Made by a program: the position numbers and the translations under genes. Of a stretch of DNA of 64,000 nucleotides, positions 1 through 11,347 are shown in pieces. Source of the DNA: Tamarix chinensis (Eukaryota > Streptophyta > Magnoliopsida > Caryophyllales > Tamaricaceae); the NCBI GenBank assembly GCA_030549775.1, contig CM060171.1, forward strand, positions 62,492,360 to 62,556,359, given 5' to 3'. The number at the start of each line of letters is the position of its first letter. The first letter of the stretch is position 1. Below the pieces are notes generated by a model. It searched no databases. It had not been told where the DNA came from and saw nothing but the letters and a program-made list of their open reading frames with translations.

Positions 1-26
1 ACCATAATCATACAACAAGATCATAC
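1..26. other. Left flank of Copia element 1, with target-site duplication
   Basis: These bases precede the first LTR. The last five (22-26, catac) recur exactly at 5386-5390 on the far side of the element, so they are read as the target-site duplication. The flank probably belongs to the same old LTR-like sequence that resumes at 5391. Confidence 0.7.
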
Positions 27-731
27 TGTTGTGGATTGATACCAATTTGGAAAAATAAGATCTAATTAGAATCAGTTAGAACACACAAGAATTGAGAAGA
101 GAAGAACTCAAGAACACAGATTGGGGAAACATATGATCTTATTGATGTGGAGTAAATGTGATTACAAAGAATCAAAGAAATTCTCACATAAATCACTCAA
201 TTCATCAAGGAATTACAATAGAACTCAATAGGAGAAGAAGAGGGCATTCGCTCTTCGATAAGGGTTCTAATCACATGGTATTTATACTATACGAAACTGT
301 CATTAGCGAAAACCGAGGCTAAGCGAAAAACCCAAAAAACACGGACCGTGTTAATAAACACGGTACCCCCGTGTTTATTAACACGGTCTCTCATCTTCTC
401 ATGGAAACAAAACACATTTTCCTAATGAAAAAACACAGATCGTGTTTCACAAACACGATCCCCCGTGTTTCTTTCCAGCTTTGACAATCTTTAGTATTTC
501 GACCAGAACTTCTTCATCTGACCTCCGATCGAGCTAATTCTTGATGCGTTGGAAAGATAACATAAAGATATGCAACTTTCATGTTCAATATATTTCCAAA
601 TTATAATTTATTCAAGGTAAAATATTCATATCTTTCCATAATAGCTCACAGTTCTACTCTAAATTCCTCCGAAACACTTCACACACCAATCCAAGCTATT
701 CTACACACCAAATAAGAGTCACAAGCTCACA
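27..731 (-). repeat. 3' LTR of Copia element 1
   Basis: This 705-bp repeat starts TGTTGTGG and ends gctcaca on the plus strand and matches 4704-5385 over its full length with scattered substitutions. It contains a perfect 19-bp inverted repeat (345-363 with 369-387) and a smaller inverted repeat near 438-460. The 5' LTR lacks the second arm of the large hairpin, which explains most of the 23-bp length difference. Confidence 0.93.
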
Positions 732-746
732 ATTCTCCACCTTGAC
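732..746 (-). other. Polypurine tract of Copia element 1
   Basis: Read on the minus strand this is AAGGTGGAGAAT directly before the 3' LTR (which begins TGTGAGC). It is the purine tract typical of Copia elements, used to prime plus-strand DNA synthesis. The same tract lies at the equivalent place in Copia element 2 (14673-14685). Confidence 0.8.
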
Positions 747-2552
747 GACGTATTTAAAGTAGCTAGCACCAGGAACAAAAAATACCATCTGTAAAAACCC
801 CTGGGCCCCAAAAGGCCCTCATGGTACACAAACACCAACCAAGTTCGAGCAATGCTCGAACTTGCTCACCGTCAATGGCTTTGTTAGCATATCCGCTGGA
901 TTCTCAGCAGTAGACACCTTCTCCAGCACAACCTTTCCTGCAGCAATAGTACCTCGGATGAAGTGGTACCTTATATCAATGTGCTTCATCCAACGATGGA
1001 AAGAATTCTAATTCTTTGCCAAATAGATAGCACTCTGATTATTGCTACGAACAATGGGAGCACCATGACCAAATCCAAGCTTCTTAAAAAGCCTCAGTCA
1101 TAGCCATATACTCAGCCTCAGTAGTGGACAATGCAGTCATATCTTGCAAAGATGACCTCCAGCTAATTGCCGAACCACCAAGACAAAACACGTAACCTCC
1201 AGTGGATCTCCTATTATCAAGATCTCCACCATAATCAGAGTCAACAAACCCTGTCAACGCATCAGTCGACCTTCCATACTCCAAACAAGATGATGCAGTA
1301 CCCTTCAAGTACCTCAGGATCCACTTCACCGCTTGCTAGTGTGCCTTCCCAGGATTCGCCATATATCTGCTCACAACACTCACAGCTTGAGCAATATCTG
1401 GCTAGGTATAAGCATAGCGTACATCATGCATACCACAGCATTAGAGTAGGGAACTGTGGCCATAAACTCCTCCTCATCTTTAGATTTGGGGCAATCTAAA
1501 GCAGACAATCTCAAGTGAGTAGCTAAGGGAGTACTAACCGGCTTGGAATCAATCATATGAAACCTCTCCAACTCCTTGTTCACATATTGCTCTTGTGACA
1601 AGTAAAGACGCTTTTGTCTACGGTCTTGAATGATCTCCATGCCAAGGATCTTCTTCGCAGCTCCCATATCCTTCATCTCAAACTCAGTCTTCATCATTTT
1701 TTTCACCTTGTTAACTTCAGACAGATCTTTTGCTACAACAAGCATGTCATCGACATACAACAAAAGATACACCAGAGAACCGTCACCAACCTGCTTCAAG
1801 TATACACATCCATCGTAATCACTCCTAGAGAACCCATGCTCAATCATAAACTGATCAAACCTCTTGTACCATTGTCTAGGCGACTGCTTCAGACCATATA
1901 GTGACTTCTTCAATAAGCACACATGATCCTACTTGTCTTCAACAACAAAGCCATCTGGTTGGCGCATATAGATCTCCTCCTTGAGCTCACCATGTAGAAA
2001 AGCTGTTTTAACATCCAATTGCTCTAACTCCACATCCTGCATAGCCACAAGCGCAAGCAAAGTACGAATAGAAGTATGCCTCGGTCCCTCAACACCTGAA
2101 ATTCCCTATTTGAACTTGTACACCCACTTGTAGTCAACTATTTTCTTCTTCCTGGGTGCCTTCACAAGTTCCCGTGTCTGATTTTTCCATAGAGACTGCA
2201 TCTCCTCCTCCATAGCAGCACACCACTGAGCAGAATCAGCACTAACAATGGCATCTGAGTATGACACTGGTTCCTGTACATTAACTATAGTCTCAGCACT
2301 AGCCAAAGCATAACCTGCTAACTCCTCAAAGCTATACCTCACAAAAGGCTTCACAACCCTCCGTGGTCTATTGGGAGCAACGCCTATTTGCTCCACCTGC
2401 TGCTTGTATCCACCCACTTCAGGAATAGTGGGTCTCATACTAGAAGAGTCTGACTGATCCAAATCAACCTCTACCTCCACCTTATCCGTAACACCATGCA
2501 TATTCTTCTGCTCCACCTCTTCAGACAATCTATCAGAAGAAGACTCATTCTT

Positions 2553-3398
2553 TTAGAGGAATACGGACTCATTGAAGGTAACATCCCTGCTTGTCAAAAA
2601 CTTGGATGCAGCTGGATCCCATAACCTGTACCCCTTCACACCGAATGTATAGCCAATAGAGATGCACTTATTGGCTCTAGGCTCGAGCTTCCCATCATTC
2701 ACATAAGCATAGGCAGGACATCCAAAAATATGCAAATCAGAATAATCAGCTGGTTTGCCAGACCATACCTCCTTAGGTGTCTTCAAATTAATGGAACGAT
2801 TGGGTGACCTGTTCACCAGAAATGCCGCCATGTGAACTGCCTCAGCCCAAAAATCCTTGCCTAATCCAGCTTGTGACAACATACATCGAGCCTTCTCTAA
2901 TAGGGTTCTATTCATCCTCTCAGCAACCCCATTCTGCTGTGGTCTTCCAACACAAGTGCGATACCTAGCAATACCATGGTCCTCACAGTACTCAGTGAAA
3001 CTATGCTCTACAAACTCAAGGTCATTATCTGTCCTAAGACACTTCACTTGTCTCCCAGTCTGCTTATCTAATAAAGTCTTCCAATGCTTAAAAACTTCAA
3101 AGACATCATTCTTATTTTTAATAAAATAAGTCCATACCTTCCTAGAGAAGTCATCAATAAATGTCAGTAGGTATCGTGAACCACCCTTGGAAATCACCCT
3201 TGCAGGACCCCACTAATCAGAGTGAACATAATCCAGAGGCCCCTTTGTACTATGTGTAGACTTTGAAAAACTAACCCGCTTCTGCTTTCCAAACACACAG
3301 TGCTCACAGAAATCCATAGTACCTATACTCTTCCCATCCAACAACCCTCTCTTGGAGAGTTCAGTCAAGCCTTTGACACTCATGTGTCCAAGTTGCAT
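2553..3398 (-). pseudogene. Copia integrase (zinc-binding and DDE core)
   Basis: The zinc-binding part (3398-3213) shows LGHMS and [11 protein letters not shown], which supply the histidine and cysteine pairs. The core follows after a stop near 3215, with TDND as the second catalytic aspartate and NGVAERMN holding the glutamate. The first aspartate lies in the HSD just before the stop. The family joins new cDNA to host DNA. The break between the two parts disables this copy. Confidence 0.9.
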
Positions 3399-3401
3399 AT
3401 G

Positions 3402-4670
3402 CTAAAGTCTAGTAACATCCGAGTCAAACATACTTGATGATGTTACCGCAGCTGCTCCCTCAACAGTGGAACCAACAAGCTCATACAATGTCCCGATCCT
3501 CTTGCCTTTCATTGCAACAAGAGCCCCTCTAGTAATCCTCATCGTGCCATCCTCGATCACACAACGATATCCATTACAATCCAAAGAACTCAATGAAATC
3601 AAGTTCTTGGTCATCTCAGGGACATGTCGAACATTAGACAGTGTTCTGACCACACCATCATGCATCTTCACCTTCACTGTCCCAATTCCAGCAACAGCAT
3701 CATTACCCATTAGAACTACTCCACCTCGAGTCGTCTCGTAAGTCTGGAACCAGTTCCTGTTGGGAAAAATATGGTAAGAGCATCCAGAGTCCAAGATCCA
3801 TCTGTCCATAATCTTGGTTTGACTATTAGTGACATTCAACACACTACCATCACTATCATATTGAGCTATAGCAGCACCATCCTTTGTGCCAGATGATTCA
3901 TCAGGTTTATCTCCAGATATCCTATTAGGACAAAACTTCTTGATATGACCCTTCTTGTGACATCCATAGCACATGAAATTCTTAGATCTATTATTCCTCG
4001 ACTTCGACTTATACTTCTTCTTCTTATCACCAGAACCCCATTCCTGAGTTCTACCCCTAGCTACAAGTCCATCACTATGTGGGTCACTAGAACCACCTCC
4101 AGTCAACTGATTCTCAATCAGTTCCCGTTGTAGTAGGGCTATTTTGACATCATCAAGAACCAACTCATCATCCTTCCCATACAGTATGGTCTCACGAAAA
4201 TGTTTGTAATCAACAGGCAAAGAACACAACAATGTAATAGCAAGATCTTCATCCTCCAATTTAACATCTATATTCCTCAGATCCATAATTATAGAGTCAA
4301 ATTCATCAAGATGAGATTTTAGGGATTGTCCCTTACCTAATTTTAACTCATGCAACTTGCTCTTCAATAACAAACGATTCGTCACCGACTTCGTCATGTA
4401 TAGAGACTCCAGCTTGAGCCATAGGGATGACGTTGTTGTTTCTTTAGCCACCTCACGCAAGACCTCATTAGACAAACACAACTGTATGGTGGAAAGAGCC
4501 TTTTGATCTATCTCCTCAAATTTCTCATCTATCATTGAATCGGGCTTCTTTGATATCCCGAGTAACGCCTTCTCCAATCCATTCTGAATCAGGATCGCCT
4601 TCATCTTCAACTTCCATAAGCCAAAGTTCACAGACTGATCAAACTTCTCTATATCAAATCTTGTAGACAT
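3402..4670 (-). pseudogene. Copia gag with CCHC zinc knuckle, plus aspartic protease
   Basis: This is the longest open piece of element 1, 422 residues from the ATG at 4670. The N-terminal half is the capsid-like UBN2/RVT-gag type with the opening FDIEKFDQSVNFGLWKLKMK. A CX2CX4HX4C zinc knuckle (CYGCHKKGHIKKFC) lies at about 3930-3975 and binds RNA in the family. The retroviral-type protease motif WILDSGCSYH, with its D-S-G active site, lies at about 3765-3800. The frame ends at an amber codon where a tryptophan normally precedes the pre-integrase histidine. The start follows the primer-binding site by about 20 bases, as expected. Confidence 0.92.
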
Positions 4671-4688
4671 CCCGAATACAAACCCAAC

Positions 4689-4700
4689 GCTCTTATACCA
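4689..4700 (-). other. Primer-binding site of Copia element 1
   Basis: The minus strand reads TGGTATAAGAGC, one base different from TGGTATCAGAGC, the usual complement of the 3' end of plant initiator-Met tRNA. It lies three bases inside the 5' LTR, as expected for the minus-strand DNA start site. Confidence 0.88.
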
Positions 4701-4703
4701 ATT

Positions 4704-5385
4704 TGTTGTGGATCGATACCAATTTAGAAAAATAAGATCTAATTAGAATCAATTAGAATACACAAGAATAGAGAAGAGAAGAACACTCAAGAATACAGAT
4801 TGGGGAAATAGATGATCTTATTGATGTGAAGTAATTGTGATTATAAAGAATCAAAGAAATTCTCACATAAATCACTCAATTCATCAAGGAATTACAATAG
4901 AACTCAATAGGAGAAGAAGACGGCGTTCGCTCTTCGATTAGGGTTCTAATCGCATAGTATTTATACTATACGAAACTGTCATTAGCGAAAACCGAGGCGA
5001 AGCAAAAAACCCAAAAAACATGGACCGTGTTTATTTTCTGTCTCTCGGCTTCTCACGGAAACAAAACACATTTTTTTGATGAAAAAACACGGATCGTGTT
5101 TCACAAACACGGTCCCCCGTGTTTCTTTCCAGCTTTGATAGTCTTTAGTATTTCGACCACAACTTCTTCATTTGACCTCTGATTGAGCTGATTCTTAATG
5201 CATTGGAAAGCTAACAAAAAGATCTGAAACTTTCATGTTCAGTAAATTTCCAAATTCTAATTTCTTCAATGTAAAATATTCACATCTTTCCAGAAAAGCT
5301 CACAGTTCTACTCCAAATTCCTCCGAAATACTTCACACACCGATCCAAGCTATTCTACACACCAAATACGAGTCACAAGCTCACA
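4704..5385 (-). repeat. 5' LTR of Copia element 1
   Basis: This 682-bp LTR pairs with 27-731. In its sense direction it would carry the element promoter. It is shorter because a stretch around 5030-5045 is missing, which removes the second arm of the large hairpin seen in the other LTR. Its right edge abuts the second catac (5386-5390). Confidence 0.93.
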
Positions 5386-5390
5386 CATAC

Positions 5391-8300
5391 AAATTACAAT
5401 ATCCTTAGATCTCATTATAGTAATTATTTTACTTTAGGTAAAAATAAAATTCCTTTACAAAATCAATGAGCAATAGGTGAGCATATAATTCTTTTACTCC
5501 AAGTTATTGAGCAATAGCTGAGCATATGATTCTTTTACTCTAAGTTATTGAGAAAGTGTGAACATATGATTATTTTACTCTAAGTTATTGAGAAATAAGT
5601 TGGATTATTCTCAATGGTCTCTCATTACCATGGAATTCAAACCAAATAAGTGGAAATAAAGTTCCAACTCATGCCAAAGACACTTGGTGGGCATAAGTCC
5701 TGGCTCATGCTAAAGTAACCTAGTAAACATAAGTCCTAGCTCATACCAAATAACCATCTTATGGTGACCACACCCTTTAGTATCGATACCCCCTAGTACA
5801 TCCTCAGTGTCTAGTAAGAAAGGCACAAATATATACAAGGATCCGAGGATTAATTAGGATCCTGATTGAAGGCACCCAAACTTAAAACATCTAAAGGTAA
5901 ACTAACCCCTAATAGCTAATTGAGGATCGAATAATTCAGACCTTTTTTGGTTCTCATTCGACTTTAAGTGATTAGTGCCTTATTATATTAGAACGTCAAT
6001 TCACATAAAAGCCCACAAACAATATCACACCAAGAAACAAACCTTTTCAATTCAATACACCCATATAGTCTTCCCACATCATCCATTATTCCCATTTAGG
6101 GTATCTTTAAGTGATATATCAGTACTTAATCAATTATGCCAAATATTGGAATTATATAATGTTGATACCATCCATAAATGTCCAAGCCAAAAACTAATTT
6201 TCCATTTATTCCCTTTGTTCATAATTCAAATCTAGGTCATGCTAAGGTCAAATTCATAGTTCATTACTTAATCATTATCTTACCATTCATTAAATGATGT
6301 TCCAATTTAATTTCTAAGGTCAAAGGTGAAAGTACCATTAGAGGTAATCTAGAGTCCAACCTAACTCATAAATATTTATCTATTTATTTCAATAGTTAAG
6401 TGAAAGTCATTATCTATAGATAAGGTCAACTCAAGGTCACTTTACATGTTCATGTTATCTCTTTGTATCTTTTCTAAGTCATTTCACATAGTAGATTCTC
6501 ATTTTAAGGTCATGGAATAAGTCATTAGAGGTCTATTATCCATCATTTTGATTCATTACTTCAATAATAACCATAGAAAGAATCTATTTATAGTCATTTA
6601 GACATCTATTCATGTTATAGTAAAGAAAAGGTCCAAATACTAAATTAAGTCAAACATTAATCAACTAGCATAAATTTCCTTTTACTGACTTTATTCCATT
6701 ATTTAAACTTCATTAATCTATGTAAGTTCATATATACTAGCATCTTAGGTCATTATCCAAGCATGAGAAACTTAAAATATCACATTCGGAAAGAAATAAG
6801 AAAGAAAAGAAAAACTAGCTGAGACTAGTCGATGGGTCTCGCTAACCAATCAATCGATTTCATGCCCCATTTGATCAATGAGGGGGATATCAACCTTCCT
6901 AGTGGTGGTAAACAAGTCAACTATTCTCAGAACCAGTTGATCATTTTGGTTATAACAATCTGTGTGTCTAACCCGAGGCTAAGATTATTAGGGTATACAA
7001 TAATAAGTCGATTGGTTGACCAAACTAGTTGACTGTTCTAGGAACTAATCGATGGGTTTAACTCGAGACCAAAACCAATAAAGTCACAAACCAACTAGTT
7101 GATGGCTGTTTTTTATTGTGTGTAATTGTGTTTTGTGGGGTTGTTTTTCACCCTAAATAGATCAACTAGTCTCTATGATCGATCGAAGTCTCGGGAGTTT
7201 GTCTAATTAATATAAACATCAATCTCATGTAATTCAAGGTTCTTAACAAGTAGTATTCATGAATCAACATGCAAAATACCAAAATTATGCTTCCATTTTA
7301 TGAAATTTAATTAGGAAACCATACATCACATTCTTTTATTGCTAATCCAACAAACAACAATCTATTCCTCATGACATAGATATCATTTTTACTTAAGACA
7401 ACCAAAATATCAAGGAAATTTTGAATATAGAATCATATTTATGAGGTTTATGAATAAAAGCCTTTAAGCCAAGCTTCCTACCAATTAATTCATTCAATAT
7501 CTACTAACTAGTGCAGGCACATTGTAATATCTAATATTCATGATATCACATAATTATAGAAAATGCATTATACTTACCCATACCATTTTATACAAAAATA
7601 GGAAAGATAATGGTTTGCCTTAAAAGAGTTGATCAACACACCAAAAGAGCAAAAGTCTCTAAAAATCCAAACTCTTTTCCTACACTAAACACCTTTTAAG
7701 AAGATCTAGATTAAAACCCAGTAAAACCTTTGAAATTGTGCAAAGAATATTTACTTAAATCTAATACCTAGGAGAGGAAATTTAAGAAAACCCATATTCC
7801 TAACGAGAAAATAGAGAACACTAGAGATGAAAGCTAACTCTCACTCTTTTCCCAAATATAACCCCATCTTGATTAAACTAAAAATAAGAAGGAGCTAGAG
7901 AAGGGATAAGAAGAGGAAAGGAAGATTAAAAAATTGAAAGTCAAAGAAAGGGAACGTGGCAAAGCAAGTGTGAAGAAAAATAGGGTAGTTGGAAGGTTAT
8001 GGAAGAAAGGAGAAAATAAAGACTTTAAGTTCGAATTACTAAGGGTTTCTACTTAAAAGAGAGGGTAAGGGAGTGTGTAAATTGAGACCCTAAACCCTAG
8101 CCCAAATCTGAGATTCAAAGTGTAGGATTTTGGAGGTTCAAATATGGTATTTCTACCTTTGAGCTAAATTGGTAAAACTATAGGGTTCTAGGTAATGTGC
8201 CTTGGGAGTTTCAAACATAAGAAAGGGATGATGACATAAATGGGAGGGAATCAAAGTTCAACAATCTATAAAATTTTTAAAAGCAAATAATCTACTCGAG

Positions 8301-8775
8301 AATCACATGGAAGATAGAGAAAATAAGGAAGAAGAAGACAAATGAGGAGAAGTTATGAAAGTAACTTCTAATGAATTATTTCTTCATGAATCCATTGAAA
8401 ATTAATAAAATAAGTTAGTCAAGCTCAAATGATTTGTAAAATTTGTAAATAAACCATTCAAAACATAATTATGATGCTAGAAAAGTTTTAGAAAAGATTC
8501 ATAGTGAAAATCAAGTTCGAAGAACAATCATTGTAGTCGAACCAATTGATTGGTACCCCAAACCAGTCAATCTATTCATCGGGATTCAAAACTCAAATTT
8601 AATGAACAAACCTGTTGATCGGTACCTCTAACAAATTGACTAGTTCCTTGATAAAATCAATTATTTTCCACAATCCAAACCAAGCTCAGCCAAGAACTAT
8701 AAAAAACACTCAGATCCTATCAAATACCTAGATTAGTACACATTAAACGCCCTAGAAAGTGGGATATTACACCAA
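5391..8775 (-). repeat. Old Gypsy-type LTR-like sequence, no gene
   Basis: This AT-rich stretch has no credible frame. It holds about three tandem copies of a roughly 46-base unit at 5466-5595 and two looser copies of another unit around 5680-5770. Phrases such as aaccaattgattggt recur through 6820-7150 and 8530-8660 and again at 20040-20290 and 24536-24600, so these stretches look like parts of one LTR family. The right end (…gggatattaca at about 8773) resembles the TGTAAT...ATTACA ends of the other long Gypsy LTRs here, and the pol remnant begins directly after it. I read it as the 3' LTR of the outermost minus-strand element. The left limit was not found. Confidence 0.5.
5466..5595. repeat. 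Tandem repeat, about 46-bp unit, three copies
   Basis: The phrase agttattgag, followed by a variable gag/gaa segment and catatgattcttttactc, repeats about three times with a few changes per copy. The array lies in the LTR-like region and matches no gene. Tandem arrays also occur in the 21153-24530 LTR of this window, so it is probably an LTR-internal array. Confidence 0.75.
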
Positions 8776-9638
8776 AACCCCATAACTCTACCCTCAAATA
8801 TCTCCCATCTGATCCTCTCAAGCTTGATGTAACTAGGTTGACTAGCTTGGATCTTGTTGAATATGGTCAATATCATCATGAAAGCACTTATCATTATCTA
8901 AAGATCCCATAGCCGATGATCTATACACCTACATCTTAAAGCTCCTACCATATCCAATATAAAATCACCAATAAACCTAGGAGGTGTGAAGCCTTCTTAC
9001 TAAGATCAGCAACTATGATGTTTCTCTCACCCTTATGATAGGTCTACTACAAATTGTATTCCTTAACTAACTATAACCATGTAAAATATCTTATGTTCAT
9101 CTCTCTCACTAAGTGATGATGTACTTGATTCGATTATGGCTCATGAAGAACTTACACTAGAATCTATACAGATAATGTCTCCGAATCTATAAGGAAAATA
9201 CCACTATAGCTAACTTAAGATCGTAAATAGAATAAATATACTCATCCTCCTTCAACTAGTGAGAAGAATATGGCACTACCATCCCACGTTGCATCAATAC
9301 ACATCCCATACCATACTTACATGTGTCACTGTATACCTTAAACCCTTTTATAGTTGGTAGTAGAGTAAGCACTAAAGCTAAAGTCAATCTCCTCTTGAAA
9401 TCCTTAAATGCCTCTATGCAACTATCATCCCACTAAAAGCACATCATATTCTTTAAAAGGATAGTCAAAGGATGAGAGATACTATAAAGTTTCTAGATGA
9501 AACATTTGTAGTAGACTACCAAGCCTAAAAAATTTCATATCTCCCTAGCAATCATTAGCTCTGACCCCTCCAATATTACGCATATCTTCAACAAGTCTAC
9601 TGATACTCCATTCATCAAGATTTCATGTCTAAGAAAGG
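8776..9638 (-). pseudogene. Decayed Gypsy pol fragment (RT end and RNase H)
   Basis: Minus-strand translation in shifting frames recovers the Gypsy connection and RNase H signature: VAFLRHEI near 9630-9610 (end of the RT domain), KGFKVYSDTCKYGMGCVLMQ near 9345-9290 (RNase H start) and RRHYLYR near 9165-9145. Stops and small indels are frequent. The fragment is cut at 9638 by the insertion of the 9644-19800 element, and a few more codons appear to continue at 19806. It probably belongs to the outermost minus-strand Gypsy element. Confidence 0.75.
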
Positions 9639-9643
9639 CTACC

Positions 9644-11284
9644 TAATGAGATCCTAACAAACATTATTGGTTTCTCTGAACACAGCAAAAACATTAATGT
9701 ATTTTCTATATTTTCTTTTTTTTATAAGTTTAAAATTAGTTGGCTAGAATAATTCTAGATCAGACATTAGAGATCAATCAATTTTTATTGTTATTGTTAG
9801 TGTTGTTGTTTTAGTAATAGTAATATTTGGTGGCGGTGGTGTTGTTGTGCTCATAGTCATAGTAGTAGTTGTTGTTGTTGTTATTGTTGTTGTTTTTATT
9901 TTAGTTGTTTATTTTAGCTCAATGGGCCTTTGTAATAAATGAACCTCATTGTTCCATATGAAATTAATTCACCCCTAATCCACATCAAAAACTACCCATC
10001 ATTACACCTCATACTAGCCCACATGAATTAAAGCTCCCTCACTCACATTCTTTTCAATATTTTCCAAACACCAATTTCAATTCCTTCATCCATAACCACT
10101 ACTACTACACCACATGACCTATCACCACTTCCCTTACATATTTAAATCACTTTTGACTAAACCATGGGAAATGTCCATTTCCCAATAATGGAATATAAGG
10201 TCTACATGCCTTTTATCTTACTCATTTAATCCCTTATTCACCTCACGCAATAATAGCTAAGAAAATTCAAGTCATCCGCACATATCTCCCCCTATTTTTT
10301 CTACTAAAGAATCCTTCATCCTTATGCCCTAGTGGATAACTTACCTCTGATCTTCATCCACATTCATTCCCCATGGTTGCTTACGCCTATTTTAGAATTA
10401 GTTAGTAAACTAAGAGCTTTACTCAATTGATTTAATTTGAACTCTCTTTTCCCATATTAAGAGCATATTGTCACGGCCCGCTTGTTTTTTTCACACTTTT
10501 GTCCGGAAGGTTCTAGAATGTTCTAGAGTTGTGTAGACTCTAGTGGAATTGTGTGGAAACATATAGAACCTTGTGTAAATATCTAGATACCTCCTAGATT
10601 AATGTAGAACTCTCTAGAATCCAAAGGATAGAAGGATCATGAAGGGATCTAGAAGAGTCTTCTAAAATCTCTTATAATCTAGAAGTTATTCTAGAATTAT
10701 CTAAAGGGTTGTGGAAGACCTAGAATCTTCCACCAAAGGAGGGAAAGGGAGGGGGACCTCCACTATAAATAGAGGACCACCCCATTTGCTCCCATCACCT
10801 CTCAAGTTGTAAAGCTCTCTCCTCTCTCATAAATAAGAGTTATCTTCTTACACACAAACTCTCTCACTCTATCTCTAAGCCTCCTAAGTTCTCCAAGTGT
10901 TCTTACTCGTCTTCAAAGGCTTGGTAATAGCCTAAGTTCGGGAAAGGCTGACTTAGTGAGCACTAAAGGTGTTGTGCTTCTAAGTGCCACACTGGAAAGA
11001 CTTAGGTGAAAGAAGTCACCCCGTGACAATATGCTCTGTTGTAAATAGAGGGTTTGAGTCATATGAAATTGATTTCGATATTTGATATCCTTTCCTTATT
11101 CATTATTATCAATATTTGTAATTGATTGATGATGTATTAATCCCCATGTTCTCTATTTAGGAGTTGTAAGAAGTTGATGGTGTGCCACCTAAACTATTCT
11201 TGTTTGCTTAGTCCATTTCTCTCTTATTAATCTTGTTCATTTCTATAAAAAAAATTAAGTCGAATCCACACACGGTTCACATTA
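9644..11284 (+). repeat. 5' LTR of the gag-protease element, carrying a nested solo LTR
   Basis: It matches 18816-19800 from tgagatcctaacaaac through cggttcacatta. It is longer because a 560-bp solo LTR is inserted at 10469-11028 and because simple-sequence stretches (GTT-rich, 9785-9905) have expanded. The stretch before the insertion includes the phrases about cacatgacctatcacc and catttcccaataatgg that are shared with the right LTR. Confidence 0.85.
10469..11028 (+). repeat. Solo LTR, 560 bp, nested in an LTR
   Basis: The insert starts TGTCACGG and ends CCGTGACA, a perfect eight-base terminal inverted repeat, flanked by atat on both sides (10465-10468 and 11029-11032). The right-hand LTR at about 19547-19556 shows the uninterrupted site. 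A TATA-like ctataaatagag at about 10763 and CT-rich sequence after it suggest a plus-strand LTR promoter. No internal coding region is present, so a solo LTR is the simplest reading. Confidence 0.82.
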
Positions 11285-11286
11285 TC

Positions 11287-11298
11287 TAGTATCAGAGC
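11287..11298 (+). other. Primer-binding site of the gag-protease element
   Basis: The sequence tagtatcagagc differs by one base from the usual initiator-Met tRNA complement and lies two bases after the 5' LTR. Confidence 0.8.
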
Positions 11299-11347
11299 TT
11301 GGTTGATTTGAGTTGAATTGGTGTGCACAAATTTTTAATCTAAAAAC

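Larger units (their letters stand above)
1084..4670 (-). pseudogene. Copia gag-pol polyprotein, broken
   Basis: Sense order on the minus strand: gag and protease 4670-3402, pre-integrase zinc-binding part 3398-3213, integrase core 3197-2553, RT 2528-1380, RNase H 1379-1084. In-frame stops at about 3399-3401 and 3215 interrupt the pre-integrase/integrase part. Another lies near 2540 between integrase and RT, and more lie at about 2106 and 1929. In RT the residues GVEGPR run straight into HTSIR, although this family normally has roughly 30 more residues there, so a deletion is inferred. Near 1395-1415 the frame shifts between the end of RT and the RNase H connection. The visible YVDD box (about 1740-1760) and the STTEAEYMA motif of RNase H identify the enzymes. 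Confidence 0.92.
27..5385 (-). mobile_element. Complete Ty1/Copia (Tork/Tnt1-like) retrotransposon, pseudogenised
   Basis: Two related LTRs (27-731 and 4704-5385) have TG...CA ends and bound an internal region read on the minus strand. A five-base duplication (catac) lies on each side. Next to the right LTR is a primer-binding site close to the initiator-Met tRNA complement (4689-4700), and next to the left LTR is a purine-rich tract. The domain order in the sense direction is gag, protease, integrase, reverse transcriptase, RNase H, which is the Copia order. The many stops, a frameshift and an RT deletion mean it cannot be autonomous. The Tork/Tnt1 assignment rests on recalled resemblance of the pol motifs; the Copia assignment is firm. 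Confidence 0.95.

Noticed and set aside
4689..4700. tRNA-like sequence
   Set aside because: Only the 12 bases complementary to a tRNA end are present; it is a primer-binding site. I found no tRNA gene in the window.
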